From: Drosophila persimilis
Taxonomy: Eukaryota > Arthropoda > Insecta > Diptera > Drosophilidae
Reading direction: 5' to 3'
Assembly: GCF_003286085.1 (NCBI RefSeq)
Contig: NW_020825516.1
Location: 1-64,000 of the forward strand
Length of the DNA stretch: 64,000 nt
Of the stretch, positions 8,725 to 21,299 are shown piece after piece. Positions within the stretch are counted from its first letter, which is position 1; every line of letters begins with the position of its first letter. Made by a program: the position numbers and the translations under genes. The notes under the pieces were generated by a model. The model was not told the origin of the DNA. It did no database searches and worked only from the letters and a program-made list of their open reading frames with translations.

Positions 8725-11300
8725 GGTTCCACTTTTTTGGTTCTATATTGCCATATTGGTGCTTATGCCCAAAATATGCGATCCTGCCACATTTCCTGGA
8801 GCGTGGATGCTATATAGGTGCGGTGGTTCAGTATACATGCCAGTGCTGGATAGGGAAGGGTTCTATATAAGTGCAGGTTCCATATAGTTGCGGAGGTTAC
8901 ACTTTTTTATGGGCTAGAGTGCCATATTGGTGCTAGTGCCCAAAATATGCGATCCTGCCAAATTTCCTAGAGCGTGGGTGCCATATAGGTGCGATAGTTC
9001 AGTATACATGCCAGTGCTGGATAGGGAAGGGTTCTATATAAGTGCAGGTGCCATATAGTTGCGGAGGTTCCACTTTTTTGGGGCTATATTGCCATATTGG
9101 TGCTTATGCCCAAAAAATGCGGTCCTGCCACATTTCCTGGAGTGTGTATGCTATATAGTTGCGGTGGTTCAGTATACATGCCAGGGCTGGATAGGGAAGG
9201 GTTCTATATAAGTGCAGAAGCCATATAGTTGCGGAGGTTCCACTTTTTTGGGGCTATATTGCCATATTGGTGCTTATGCCCAAAATATGCGATCCTGCCA
9301 CATTTCCTGGAGCGTGGATGCTATATAGGTGCGGTGGTTCAGTATACATGCCAGTGCTGGATAGGGAAGGGTTCTATATAAGTGCAGAAGCCATATAGTT
9401 GCGGAGGTTCCACTTTTTTGGGGCTATATTGCCATATTGGTGCTTATGCCCAAAATATGCGATCCTGCCACATTTCCTGGAGCGTGGATGCTATATAGGT
9501 GCGGTGGTTCAGTATACATGCCAGTGCTGGATAGGGAAGGGTTCTATATAAGTGCAGAAGCCATATAGTTGCGGAGGTTCCACTTTTTTGGGGCTATATT
9601 GCCATATTGGTGATTATGCCCAAAATATGCGATCCTGCCACATTTCCTGGAGCGTGGGTTCTATATAGGTGCGGTGGTTCAGTATACATGCCAGTGCTGG
9701 ATAGGGAAGGGTTCTGTATAATTGCAGAAGCCATATAGTTGCGGAGGTTCCACTTTTTTGGGGCTATATTGCCATATTGGTGTTTATGCCCAAAATATGC
9801 GATCCTGCCACATTTCCTAGAGCGTGGGTTCCAGATCGTTGCGGTGATTCAATAAACATGCAAGTGCTGTAGAGGGAAGGTTTCTATATAAGTGCAGGTG
9901 TCATATAGTTGCGGAGGTTCCACTTTTTTAGGGCTATATTGCCATATTGGTGCTTATGCCCAAAATATGCGATCCTGCCACTTTTCCTAGAGCGTGGGTG
10001 CTATATAGGTGCGGTGGTTCAGTATACATGCCAGTGCTGGATAGGGAAGGGTTCTATATAAGTGCAGGTACCATATAGTTGCGGAGGTTCCACTTTTTTA
10101 TGGGCTAGAGTGCCATATTAGTGCTAGTGCCCAAGATGTGCGATCCTGCCACATTTCCTGGAGCGTGGGGGCTATATAGGTGCGGTGGTTCAGTATACAT
10201 GCCAGTGCTGGATAGTGAAGAGTTCTATATAAGTGCAGGTGCCATATAGTTGCGGAGGTTCCACTTTTTTGGGGCTATATTGCCATATTGGTGCTTATGC
10301 CCAAAATATGCGATCCTGCCAAATTTCCTAGAGCGTGGGTGCCATATAGGTGCGGTGGTTCAGTATACATGCCAGTGCTGGATAGGGAAGGGTTCTATAT
10401 AAGTGCAGGTGCCATATAGTTGCGGAGGTTCCACTTTTTTGGGGATATATTGCCATATTGGTGCTTATGCCAAAGATGTGCTATCCTGCCACATTTCCTG
10501 GAGCGTGGGTGCTATATAGGTGCGGTGGTTCAGTATACATGCCAGTGCTGGATAGGGAAGGGTTCTATATAAGTGCAGGTGCCATATAGTTGCGGAGGTT
10601 CCACTTTTTTGGTTCTATATTGCCATATTGGTGCTTATGCCCAAAATATGCGATCCTGCCACATTTCCTGGAGCGTGGATGCTATATAGGTGCGGTGGTT
10701 CAGTATACATGCCAGTGCTGGATAGGGAAGGGTTCTATATAAGTGCAGGTTCCATATAGTTGCGGAGGTTACACTTTTTTATGGGCTAGAGTGCCATATT
10801 GGTGCTAGTGCCCAAAATATGCGATCCTGCCAAATTTCCTAGAGCGTGGGTGCCATATAGGTGCGATAGTTCAGTATACATGCCAGTGCTGGATAGGGAA
10901 GGGTTCTATATAAGTGCAGGTGCCATATAGTTGCGGAGGTTCCACTTTTTTGGGGCTATATTGCCATATTGGTGCTTATGCCCAAAATATGCGGTCCTGC
11001 CACATTTCCTGGAGTGTGTATGCTATATAGTTGCGGTGGTTCAGTATACATGCCAGTGCTGGATAGGGAAGGGTTCTATATAAGTGCAGAAGCCATATAG
11101 TTGCGGAGGTTCCACTTTTTTGGGGCTATATTGCCATATTGGTGCTTATGCCCAAAATATGCGATCCTGCCACATTTCCTGGAGCGTGGATGCTATATAG
11201 GTGCGGTGGTTCAGTATACATGCCAGTGCTGGATAGGGAAGGGTTCTATATAAGTGCAGAAGCCATATAGTTGCGGAGGTTCCACTTTTTTGGGGCTATA
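8725..11300 (+). repeat. Higher-order duplication in satellite, about 1872-bp step (11 monomers)
   Basis: The first monomer after element A has the rare variant TTTTTTGGTTCTATATTG. The same variant, followed by the same order of variant monomers (GGTTACAC..., then TGCGATAGTTCAG), recurs at 10597, 1872 bp later. This shows block duplication of about eleven monomers by unequal exchange. Confidence 0.7.
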
Positions 11301-12639
11301 TTGCCATATTGGTGCTAGTGCCCAAGATGTGCGATCCTGCCACATTTCCTGGAGCGTGGGGGCTATATAGGTGCGGTGGTTCAGTATACATGCCAGTGCT
11401 GGATAGGGAAGGGTTCTATATAAGTGCAGGTGCCATATAGTTGCGGACGTTCCACTTTTTTGGGGCTATATTGCCATATTGGTGCTTATGCCCAAGATGT
11501 GCGATCCTGCCACATTTCCTGGAGTGTGTATGCTATATAGTTGCGGTGGTTCAGTATACATGCCAGTGCTGGATAGGGAAGGGTTCTATATAAGTGCAGA
11601 AGCCATATAGTTGCGGAGGTTCCACTTTTTTGGGGCAATATTGCCATATTGGTGCTTATGCCCAAAATATGCGATCCTGCCACATTTCCTGGAGCGTGGA
11701 TGCTATATAGGTGCGGTGGTTCAGTACACATGCCAGTGCTGGATAGGGAAGGGTTCTATATAAGTGCAGAAGCCATATAGTTGCGGAGGTTCCACTTTTT
11801 TGGGGCTATATTGCCATATTGGTGCTAGTGCCCAAGATGTGCGATCCTGCCACATTTTCTGGAGCGTGGGGGCTATATAGGTGCGGTGGTTCAGTATACA
11901 TGCCAGTGCTGGATAGGGAAGGGTTCTATATAAGTGCAGGTGTCATATAATTTCGGAGGTTCCACTTTTTTAGGGCTATATTGCCATATTGGAGCTTATG
12001 CCCAAAATATGCGATCCTGCCAAATTTCCTAGAGCGTGGGTGCTATATAGGTGCGGTGGTTCAGTATACATGCCAGTGCTGGATAGGGAAGGGTTCTATA
12101 TAAGTGAAGGTGCCATATAGTTGCGGAGTTCCACTTTTTTGAGGCTATAGTGCCGTATTGTTGCTAGTGCCCAAGATGTGCGATCTTGCCACATTTCCTG
12201 GAGCGTGGGTGATATATGGGTGCGGTGATTCAGTACACATGCCAGTGCTGGATAGGGAAGGGTTCTATATAAGTGCAGAAGCCATATAGTTGCGGAGGTT
12301 CCACTTTTTTGGGGCTATATTGCCATATTGGTGCTTATGCCCAAAATATGCGATCCTGCCACATTTCCTAGAGCGTGGGTTCCAGATCGTTGCGGTGATT
12401 CAATAAACATGCAAGTGCTGTATAGGGAAGGGTTCTATATAAGTGCAGTAGCCATATAGTTGCGGAGGTTCCACTTTTTTGGGGCTATATTGCCATATTG
12501 GTGCTTATGCCCAAAATATGCGATCCTGCCACATTTCCTGGAGCGTGGATGCTATATAGGTGCGGTGGTTCAGTATACATGCCAGTGCTGGATAGGGAAG
12601 GGTTCTATATAAGTGCAGAAGCCATATAGTTGCGGAGGT

Positions 12640-15600
12640 TCCACTTTTTTGGGGCTAGAGTGCCATATTGGTGCTAGTGCCAAAGATGTGCGATCCTGAT
12701 ACATTTCCTGGAGCGTGGGGGCTATAGAGGTCCGGTGGTTCAGTATACATGCCAGTGCTGGATAGGGAAGGGTTCTATATAAGTGCAGAAGCCATATAGT
12801 TGCGGATGTTCCACTTTTTTGGGGCTATATTGCCATATTGGTGCTTATGCCCAAAATATGCGATCCTGCCACATTTCCTGGAGTGTGTATGCTATATAGT
12901 TGCGGTGGTTCAGTATACATGCCAGTGCTGGATAGGGATGGGTTCTATATAAGTGCAGGTGCTATATAGTTGCGGAGGTTCCACTTTTTTATGGGCTTGA
13001 GTGCCATATTGGTGCTAGTGCCCAAGATGTGCGATCCTGCCACATTTCCTGGAGCGTGGGGGCTATATAGGTGCGGTGGTTCAGTATACATGCTAGTGCT
13101 GGGTAGGGAAGTGTTATATATTAGTTCAGGTGCCATATAGTTGCGGAGGTTCCACTTTTTTGGGGCTATATTGCCATATTGGTGCTTATGCCCAAAATAT
13201 GCGATCCTGCCACATTTCCTGGAGCGTGGGTGCTATATAGGTGCGGTGGTTCAGTATACATGCCAGTGCTGGATAGGGAAGGGTTCTATATAAGTGCAGA
13301 AGCCATATAGTTGCGGAGGTTCCACTTTTTTGGGGCTATATTGCCATATTGGTGCTTATGCCCAAAATATGCGATCCTGCCACATTTCCTGGAGCGTGGG
13401 TGCTATATAGGTGCGGTGGTTCAGTATACATGCCAGTGCTGGATAGGGAAGGGTTCTATATAAGTGCAGGTGCCATATAGTTGCGGAGGTTCCACTTTTT
13501 TATGGGCTAGAGTGCCATATTGGTGCTAGTGACCAAGATGTGCGATCCTGCCACATTTCCTGGAGCGTGGGGGCTATATAGGTGCGGTGGTTCAGTATAC
13601 ATGACAGTGCTGGATAGGGAAGGGTTCTATATAAGTGCAGGTGCCATATAGTTGCGGAGGTTCCACTTTTTTGGGGCTATATTGCCATATTGGTGCTTAT
13701 GCCCAAAATATGCGATCCTGCCACATTTCCTAGAGCGTGGGTTCCAGATCGTTGCGGTGATTCAATAAACATGCAAGTGCTGTATAGGGAAGGTTTCTAT
13801 ATAAGTGCAGGTGTCATATAGTTGCGGAGGTTCCACTTTTTTAGGGCTATATTGCCATATTGGTGCTTATGCCCAAAATATGCGATCCTGCCACATTTCC
13901 TGGAGCGTGGATGCTATATAGGTGCGGTGGTTCAGTATACATGCCAGTGCTGGATAGGGAAGGGTTCTATATAATTGCAGGTGCCATATAGTTTCGGAGG
14001 TTCCACTTTTTTATTGGCTAGAGTGCCATATTGGTGCTAGTGCCCAAAATATGCGATCCTGCCAAATTTCCTAGAGCGTGGGTGCCATATAGGTGCGGTG
14101 GTTCAGTATACATGCCAGTGCTGGATAGGGAAGGGTTCTATATAAGTGCAGGTGCCATATAGTTGCGGAGGTTCCACTTTTTTGGGGCTATATTGCCATA
14201 TTGGTGCTTATGCCCAAAATATGCGATCCTCCCACATTTCCTGGAGTGTGTATGCTACATAGTTGCGGTGGTTCAGTATACATGCCAGTGCTGGATAGGG
14301 AAGGGTTCTATATAAGTGCAGAAGCCATATAGTTGCGGAGGTTCCACCTTTTTGGGGCTATATTGCCATATTGGTGCTTATGCCCAAAATATGCGATCCT
14401 GCCACATTTCCTGGAGTGTGTATGCTACATAGTTGAGGTGGTTCAGTATACATGCCAGTGCTGGATAGGGAAGGGTTCTATATAAGTGCAGAAGCCATAT
14501 AGTTGCGGAGGTTCCACTTTTTTGGGGCTATATTGCCATATTGGTGCTAGTGCCCAAGATGTGCGATCCTGCCACATTTCCTGGAGCGTGGGGGCTATAT
14601 AGGTGCGGTGGTTCAGTATACATGCCAGTGCTGGATAGGGAAGGGTTCTATATAAGTGCAGGTGCCATATAGTGGCGGAGGCTCCACTTTTTTGGGGCTA
14701 TATTGCCATATTGGGGCTTATGCCCAAAATATGCGATCCTGCCACTTTTCCTAGAGCGTGGGTTCCAGATCGTTGCGGTGATTCAATATACATGCAAGTG
14801 CTGTATAGGGAAGGTTTCTATATAAGTGCAGGTGTCATATAATTTCGGAGGTTCCACTTTTTTGGGGCTATATTGCCATATTGGTGCTTATGCCCAAACA
14901 ATGCGATCCTGCCAAATTTCCTAGAGCGTGGGTGCTATATAGGTGCGGTGGTTCAGTATACATGCCAGTGCTGGATAGGGAAGGGTTCTATATAAGTGCA
15001 GAAGCCATATAGTTGCGGAGGTTACACTTTTTTGGGGCTAGAGTGCCATATTGGTGCTAGTGCCAAAGATGTGCGATCCTGATACATTTCCTGGAGCGTG
15101 GGGGCTATAGAGGTCCGGTGGTTCAGTATACATGCCAGTGCTGGATAGGGAAGGGTTCTATATAAGTGCAGAAACCATATAGTTGCGGAGGTTCCACTTT
15201 TTTGGGGCTATATTGCCATATTGGTGCTTATGCCCAAAATATGCGATCCTGCCACATTTCCTGGAGTGTGTATGCTATATAGTTGCGGTGGTTCAGTATA
15301 CATGCCAGTGCTGGATAGGGATGGGTTCTATATAAGTGCAGGTGCTATATAGTTGCGGAGGTTCCACTTTTTTATGGGCTTGAGTGCCATATTGGTGCTA
15401 GTGCCCAAGATGTGCGATCCTGCCACATTTCCTGGAGCGTGGGGGCTATATAGGTGCGGTGGTTCAGTATACATGCTAGTGCTGGGTAGGGAAGTGTTAT
15501 ATATTAGTTCAGGTGCCATATAGTTGCGGAGGTTCCACTTTTTTGGGGCTATATTGCCATATTGGTGCTTATGCCCAAAATATGCGATCCTGCCACATTT

Positions 15601-18600
15601 CCTGGAGCGTGGGTGCTATATAGGTGCGGTGGTTCAGTATACATGCCAGTGCTGGATAGGGAAGGGTTCTATATAAGTGCAGAAGCCATATAGTTGCGGA
15701 GGTTCCACTTTTTTGGGGCTATATTGCCATATTGGTGCTTATGCCCAAAATATGCGATCCTGCCACATTTCCTGGAGCGTGGGTGCTATATAGGTGCGGT
15801 GGTTCAGTATACATGCCAGTGCTGGATAGGGAAGGGTTCTATATAAGTGCAGGTGCCATATAGTTGCGGAGGTTCCACTTTTTTATGGGCTAGAGTGCCA
15901 TATTGGTGCTAGTGACCAAGATGTGCGATCCTGCCACATTTCCTGGAGCGTGGGGGCTATATAGGTGCGGTGGTTCAGTATACATGACAGTGCTGGATAG
16001 GGAAGGGTTCTATATAAGTGCAGGTGCCATATAGTTGCGGAGGTTCCACTTTTTTGGGGCTATATTGCCATATTGTTGCTAGTGCCCAAGATGTGCGATC
16101 CTGCCACATTTCCTGGAGCGTGGGGGCTATATAGGTGCGGTGGTTCAGTATACATGCCAGTGCTGGATAGGGAAGGGTTCTATATAAGTGCAGGTGCCAT
16201 ATAGTGGCGGAGGCTCCACTTTTTTGGGGCTATATTGCCATATTGGGGCTTATGCCCAAAATATGCGATCCTGCCACTTTTCCTAGAGCGTGGGTTCCAG
16301 ATCGTTGCGGTGATTCAATATACATGCAAGTGCTGTATAGGGAAGGTTTCTATATAAGTGCAGAAGCCATATAGTTGCGGAGGTTCCACTTTTTTGGGGC
16401 TATATTGCCATATTGGTGCTTATGCCCAAAATATGCGATCCTGCCACATTTCCTGGAGCGTGGATGCTATATAGGTGCGGTGGTTCAGTATACATGCCAG
16501 TGCTGGATAGGGAAGGGTTCTATATAAGTGCAGAAGCCATATAGTTGCGGAGGTTCCACTTTTTTGGGGCTAGAGTGCCATATTGGTGCTAGTGCCAAAG
16601 ATGTGCGATCCTGATACATTTCCTGGAGCGTGGGGGCTATAGAGGTCCGGTGGTTCAGTATACATGCCAGTGCTGGATAGGGAAGGGTTCTATATAAGTG
16701 CAGAAGCCATATAGTTGCGGAGGTTCCACTTTTTTGGGGCTATATTGCCATATTGGTGCTTATGCCCAAAATATGCGATCCTGCCACATTTCCTGGAGTG
16801 TGTATGCTATATAGTTGCGGTGGTTCAGTATACATGCCAGTGCTGGATAGGGATGGGTTCTATATAAGTGCAGGTGCTATATAGTTGCGGAGGTTCCACT
16901 TTTTTATGGGCTTGAGTGCCATATTGGTGCTAGTGCCCAAGATGTGCGATCCTGCCACATTTCCTGGAGCGTGGGGGCTATATAGGTGCGGTGGTTCAGT
17001 ATACATGCTAGTGCTGGTAGGGAAGTGTTATATATTAGTTCAGGTGCCATATAGTTGCGGAGGTTCCACTTTTTTGGGGCTATATTGCCATATTGGTGCT
17101 TATGCCCAAAATATGCGATCCTGCCACATTTCCTGGAGCGTGGGTGCTATATAGGTGCGGTGGTTCAGTATACATGCCAGTGCTGGATAGGGAAGGGTTC
17201 TATATAAGTGCAGAAGCCATATAGTTGCGGAGGTTCCACTTTTTTGGGGCTATATTGCCATATTGGTGCTTATGCCCAAAATATGCGATCCTGCCACATT
17301 TCCTGGAGCGTGGGTGCTATATAGGTGCGGTGGTTCAGTATACATGCCAGTGCTGGATAGGGAAGGGTTCTATATAAGTGCAGGTGCCATATAGTTGCGG
17401 AGGTTCCACTTTTTTATGGGCTAGAGTGCCATATTGGTGCTAGTGACCAAGATGTGCGATCCTGCCACATTTCCTGGAGCGTGGGGGCTATATAGGTGCG
17501 GTGGTTCAGTATACATGACAGTGCTGGATAGGGAAGGGTTCTATATAAGTGCAGGTGCCATATAGTTGCGGAGGTTCCACTTTTTTGGGGCTATATTGCC
17601 ATATTGGTGCTTATGCCCAAAATATGCGATCCTGCCACATTTCCTAGAGCGTGGGTTCCAGATCGTTGCGGTGATTCAATAAACATGCAAGTGCTGTATA
17701 GGGAAGGTTTCTATATAAGTGCAGGTGTCATATAGTTGCGGAGGTTCCACTTTTTTAGGGCTATATTGCCATATTGGTGCTTATGCCCAAAATATGCGAT
17801 CCTGCCACATTTCCTGGAGCGTGGATGCTATATAGGTGCGGTGGTTCAGTATACATGCCAGTGCTGGATAGGGAAGGGTTCTATATAATTGCAGGTGCCA
17901 TATAGTTTCGGAGGTTCCACTTTTTTATTGGCTAGAGTGCCATATTGGTGCTAGTGCCCAAAATATGCGATCCTGCCAAATTTCCTAGAGCGTGGGTGCT
18001 ATATAGGTGCGGTGGTTCAGTATACATGCCAGTGCTGGATAGGGAAGGGTTCTATATAAGTGCAGGTGCCATATAGTTGCGGAGGTTCCACTTTTTTGGG
18101 GCTATATTGCCATATTGGTGCTTATGCCCAAAATATGCGATCCTGCCACATTTCCTGGAGTGTGTATGCTATATAGTTGCGGTGGTTCAGTATACATGCC
18201 AGTGCTGGATAGGGAAGGGTTCTATATAAGTGCAGAAGCCATATAGTTGCGGAGGTTCCACCTTTTTGGGGCTATATTGCCATATTGGTGCTTATGCCCA
18301 AAATATGCGATCCTGCCACATTTCCTGGAGTGTGGATGCTATATAGTTGCGGTGGTTCAGTATACATGCCAGTGCTGGATAGGGAAGGGTTCTATATAAG
18401 TGCAGTAGCCATATAGTTGCGGAGGTTCCACTTTTTTGGGGCTATATTGCCATATTGGTGCTAGTGCCCAAGATGTGCGATCCTGCCACATTTCCTGGAG
18501 CGTGGGGGCTATATAGGTGCGGTGGTTCAGTATACATGCCAGTGCTGGATAGGGAAGGGTTCTATATAAGTGCAGGTGCCATATAGTGGCGGAGGCTCCA

Positions 18601-20450
18601 CTTTTTTGGGGCTATATTGCCATATTGGGGCTTATGCCCAAAATATGCGATCCTGCCACTTTTCCTAGAGCGTGGGTTCCAGATCGTTGCGGTGATTCAA
18701 TATACATGCAAGTGCTGTATAGGGAAGGTTTCTATATAAGTGCAGGTGTCATATAATTTCGGAGGTTCCACTTTTTTAGGGCTATATTGCCATATTGGTG
18801 CTTATGCCCAAACAATGCGATCCTGCCAAATTTCCTAGAGCGTGGGTGCTATATAGGTGCGGTGGTTCAGTATACATGCCAGTGCTGGATAGGGAAGGGT
18901 TCTATACAAGTTAAGGTGCCATATAGTTGCGGAGTTCCACTTTTTTGAGGCTATAGTGCCGTATTGTTGCTAGTGCCCAAGATGTGCGATCTTGCCACAT
19001 TTCCTGGAGCGTGGGTGATATATGGGTGCGGTGATTCAGTATACATGCCAGTGCTGGATAGGGAAGGGTTCTATATAAGTGCAGGTGCCATATAGTTGCG
19101 GAGGTTCCACTTTTTTATGGGCTAGAGTGCCATATTGGTGCTAGTGCCAAAGATGTGCGATCCTGATACATTTCCTGGAGCGTGGGGGCTATAGAGGTCC
19201 GGTGGTTCAGTATACATGCCAGTGCTGGATAGGGAAGGGTTCTATATAAGTGCAGAAGCCATATAGTTGCGGAGGTTCCACTTTTTTGGGGCTATATTGC
19301 CATATTGGTGATTATGCCCAAAATATGCGATCCTGCCACATTTCCTGGAGTGTGTATGCTATATAGTTGCGGTGGTTCAGTATACATGCCAGTGCTGGAT
19401 AGGGAAGGGTTCTATATAAGTGCAGGTGCTATATAGTTGCGGAGGTTCCACTTTTTTATGGGCTAGAGTGCCATATTGGTGCTAGTGCCCAAGATGTGCG
19501 ATCCTGCCACATTTCCTGGAGCGTGGGGGCTATATAGGTGCGGTGGTTCAGTATACATGCCTAGTGCTGGATAGGGAAGGGTTCTATATAAGTGCAGGTG
19601 CCATATAGTTGCGGAGGTTCCACTTTTTTGGGGCTATATTGCCATATTGGTGCTTATGCAAAAGATGTGCGATCCTGCCACATTTCCTGGAGTGTGGATT
19701 CTATATAGGTGCGGTGGTTCAGTATACATGCCAGTGCTGGATAGGGAAGGGTTCTATATAAGTGCAGGTGCCATATAGTTGCGGAGGTTCCACTTTTTTG
19801 GGGCTATATTGCCATATTGGTGCTTATGCCCAAAATATGCGATCCTGCCACATTTCCTAGGAGCGTGGGTGCTATATAGGTGCGGTGGTTCAGTATACAT
19901 GCCAGTGCTGGATAGGGAAGGGTTCTATATAAGTGCAGGAAGCCATATAGTTGCGGAGGTTCCACTTTTTTGGGGCTATATTGCCATATTGGTGCTTAGT
20001 GCCCAAAATATGCGATCCTGCCACATTTCCTGGAGCGTGGGTGCTATATAGGTGCGGTGGTTCAGTATACATGCCAGTGCTGGATAGGGAAGGGTTCTAT
20101 ATAAGTGCAGGTGCCATATAGTTGCGGAGGTTCCACTTTTTATGGGCTAGAGTGCCATATTGGTGCTAGTGACCAAGATGTGCGATCCTGCCACATTTCC
20201 TGGAGCGTGGGGGCTATATAGGTGCGGTGGTTCAGTATACATGACAGTGCTGGATAGGGAAGGGTTCTATATAAGTGCAGGTGCCATATAGTTGCGGAGG
20301 TTCCACTTTTTTGGGGCTATATTGCCATATTGGTGCTTATGCCCAAAATATGCGATCCTGCCACATTTCCTAGAGCGTGGGTTCCAGATCGTTGCGGTGA
20401 TTCAATAAACATGCAAGTGCTGTATAGGGAAGGTTTCTATATAAGTGCAG
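12640..20450 (+). repeat. Higher-order satellite block repeated four times
   Basis: A run of distinctive monomers (CTGATACATTTCC with CTATAGAGGTCCGG, then the GTGACCAAGATG variant) recurs. The GACCAAG variant lies at 13531, 15914, 17445 and 20171, steps of 2383, 1531 and 2726 bp (about 14, 9 and 16 monomers). The copy at 15914 is followed by a different monomer from the other three, marking an exchange breakpoint near 16.07 kb. Confidence 0.75.
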
Positions 20451-21299
20451 GTGTCATATAGTTGCGGAGGTTCCACTTTTTTAGGGCTATATTGCCATAT
20501 TGGTGCTTATGCCCAAAATATGCGATCCTGCCAAATTTCCTAGAGCGTGGGTGCTATATAGGTGCGGTGGTTCAGTATACATGCCAGTGCTGGATAGGGA
20601 AGGGTTCTATATAAGTGCAGGTGCCATATAGTTGCGGAGGTTCCACTTTTTATGGGCTAGAGTGCCATATTGGTGCTAGTGCCCAAGATGTGCGATCCTG
20701 CCACATTTCCTGGAGCGTGGGGGCTATATAGGTGCGGTGGTTCAGTATACATGCCAGTGCTGGATAGGGAAGGGTTCTATATAAGTGCAGGTGCCATATA
20801 GTTGCGGAGGTTCCACTTTTTTGGGGCTATATTGCCATATTGGTGCTTATGCCCAAAATATGCGATCCTGCCACATTTCCTGGAGCGTGGGGGCTATATA
20901 GGTGCGGTGGTTCAGTATACATGCCAGTGCTGGATAGGGAAGGGTTCTATATAAGTGCAGGTGCCATATAGTTGCGGAGGTTCCACTTTTTTGGGGCTAT
21001 ATTGCCATATTGGTGCTTATGCCCAAAATATGCGATCCTGCCACATTTCCTGGAGCGTGGGTGCTATATAGGTGCGGTGGATTCAGTATACATGCCAGTG
21101 CTGGATAGGGAAGGGTTCTATATAAGTGCAGGTGCCATATAGTTGCGGAGGTTCCACTTTTTTGGGGCTATATTGCCATATTGGTGCTTATGCCCAAAAT
21201 ATGCGATCCTGCCACATTTCCTGGAGCGTGGATGCTATATAGGTGCGGTGGTTCAGTATACATGCCAGTGCTGGATAGGGAAGGGTTCTATATAAGTGC

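Noticed and set aside
8725..8894. Pol III promoter in the satellite monomer (GGTTCCA as B box with T6 terminator)
   Set aside because: The B box deviates at key positions, no A box at proper spacing, and the T6 run would end transcription almost at once.
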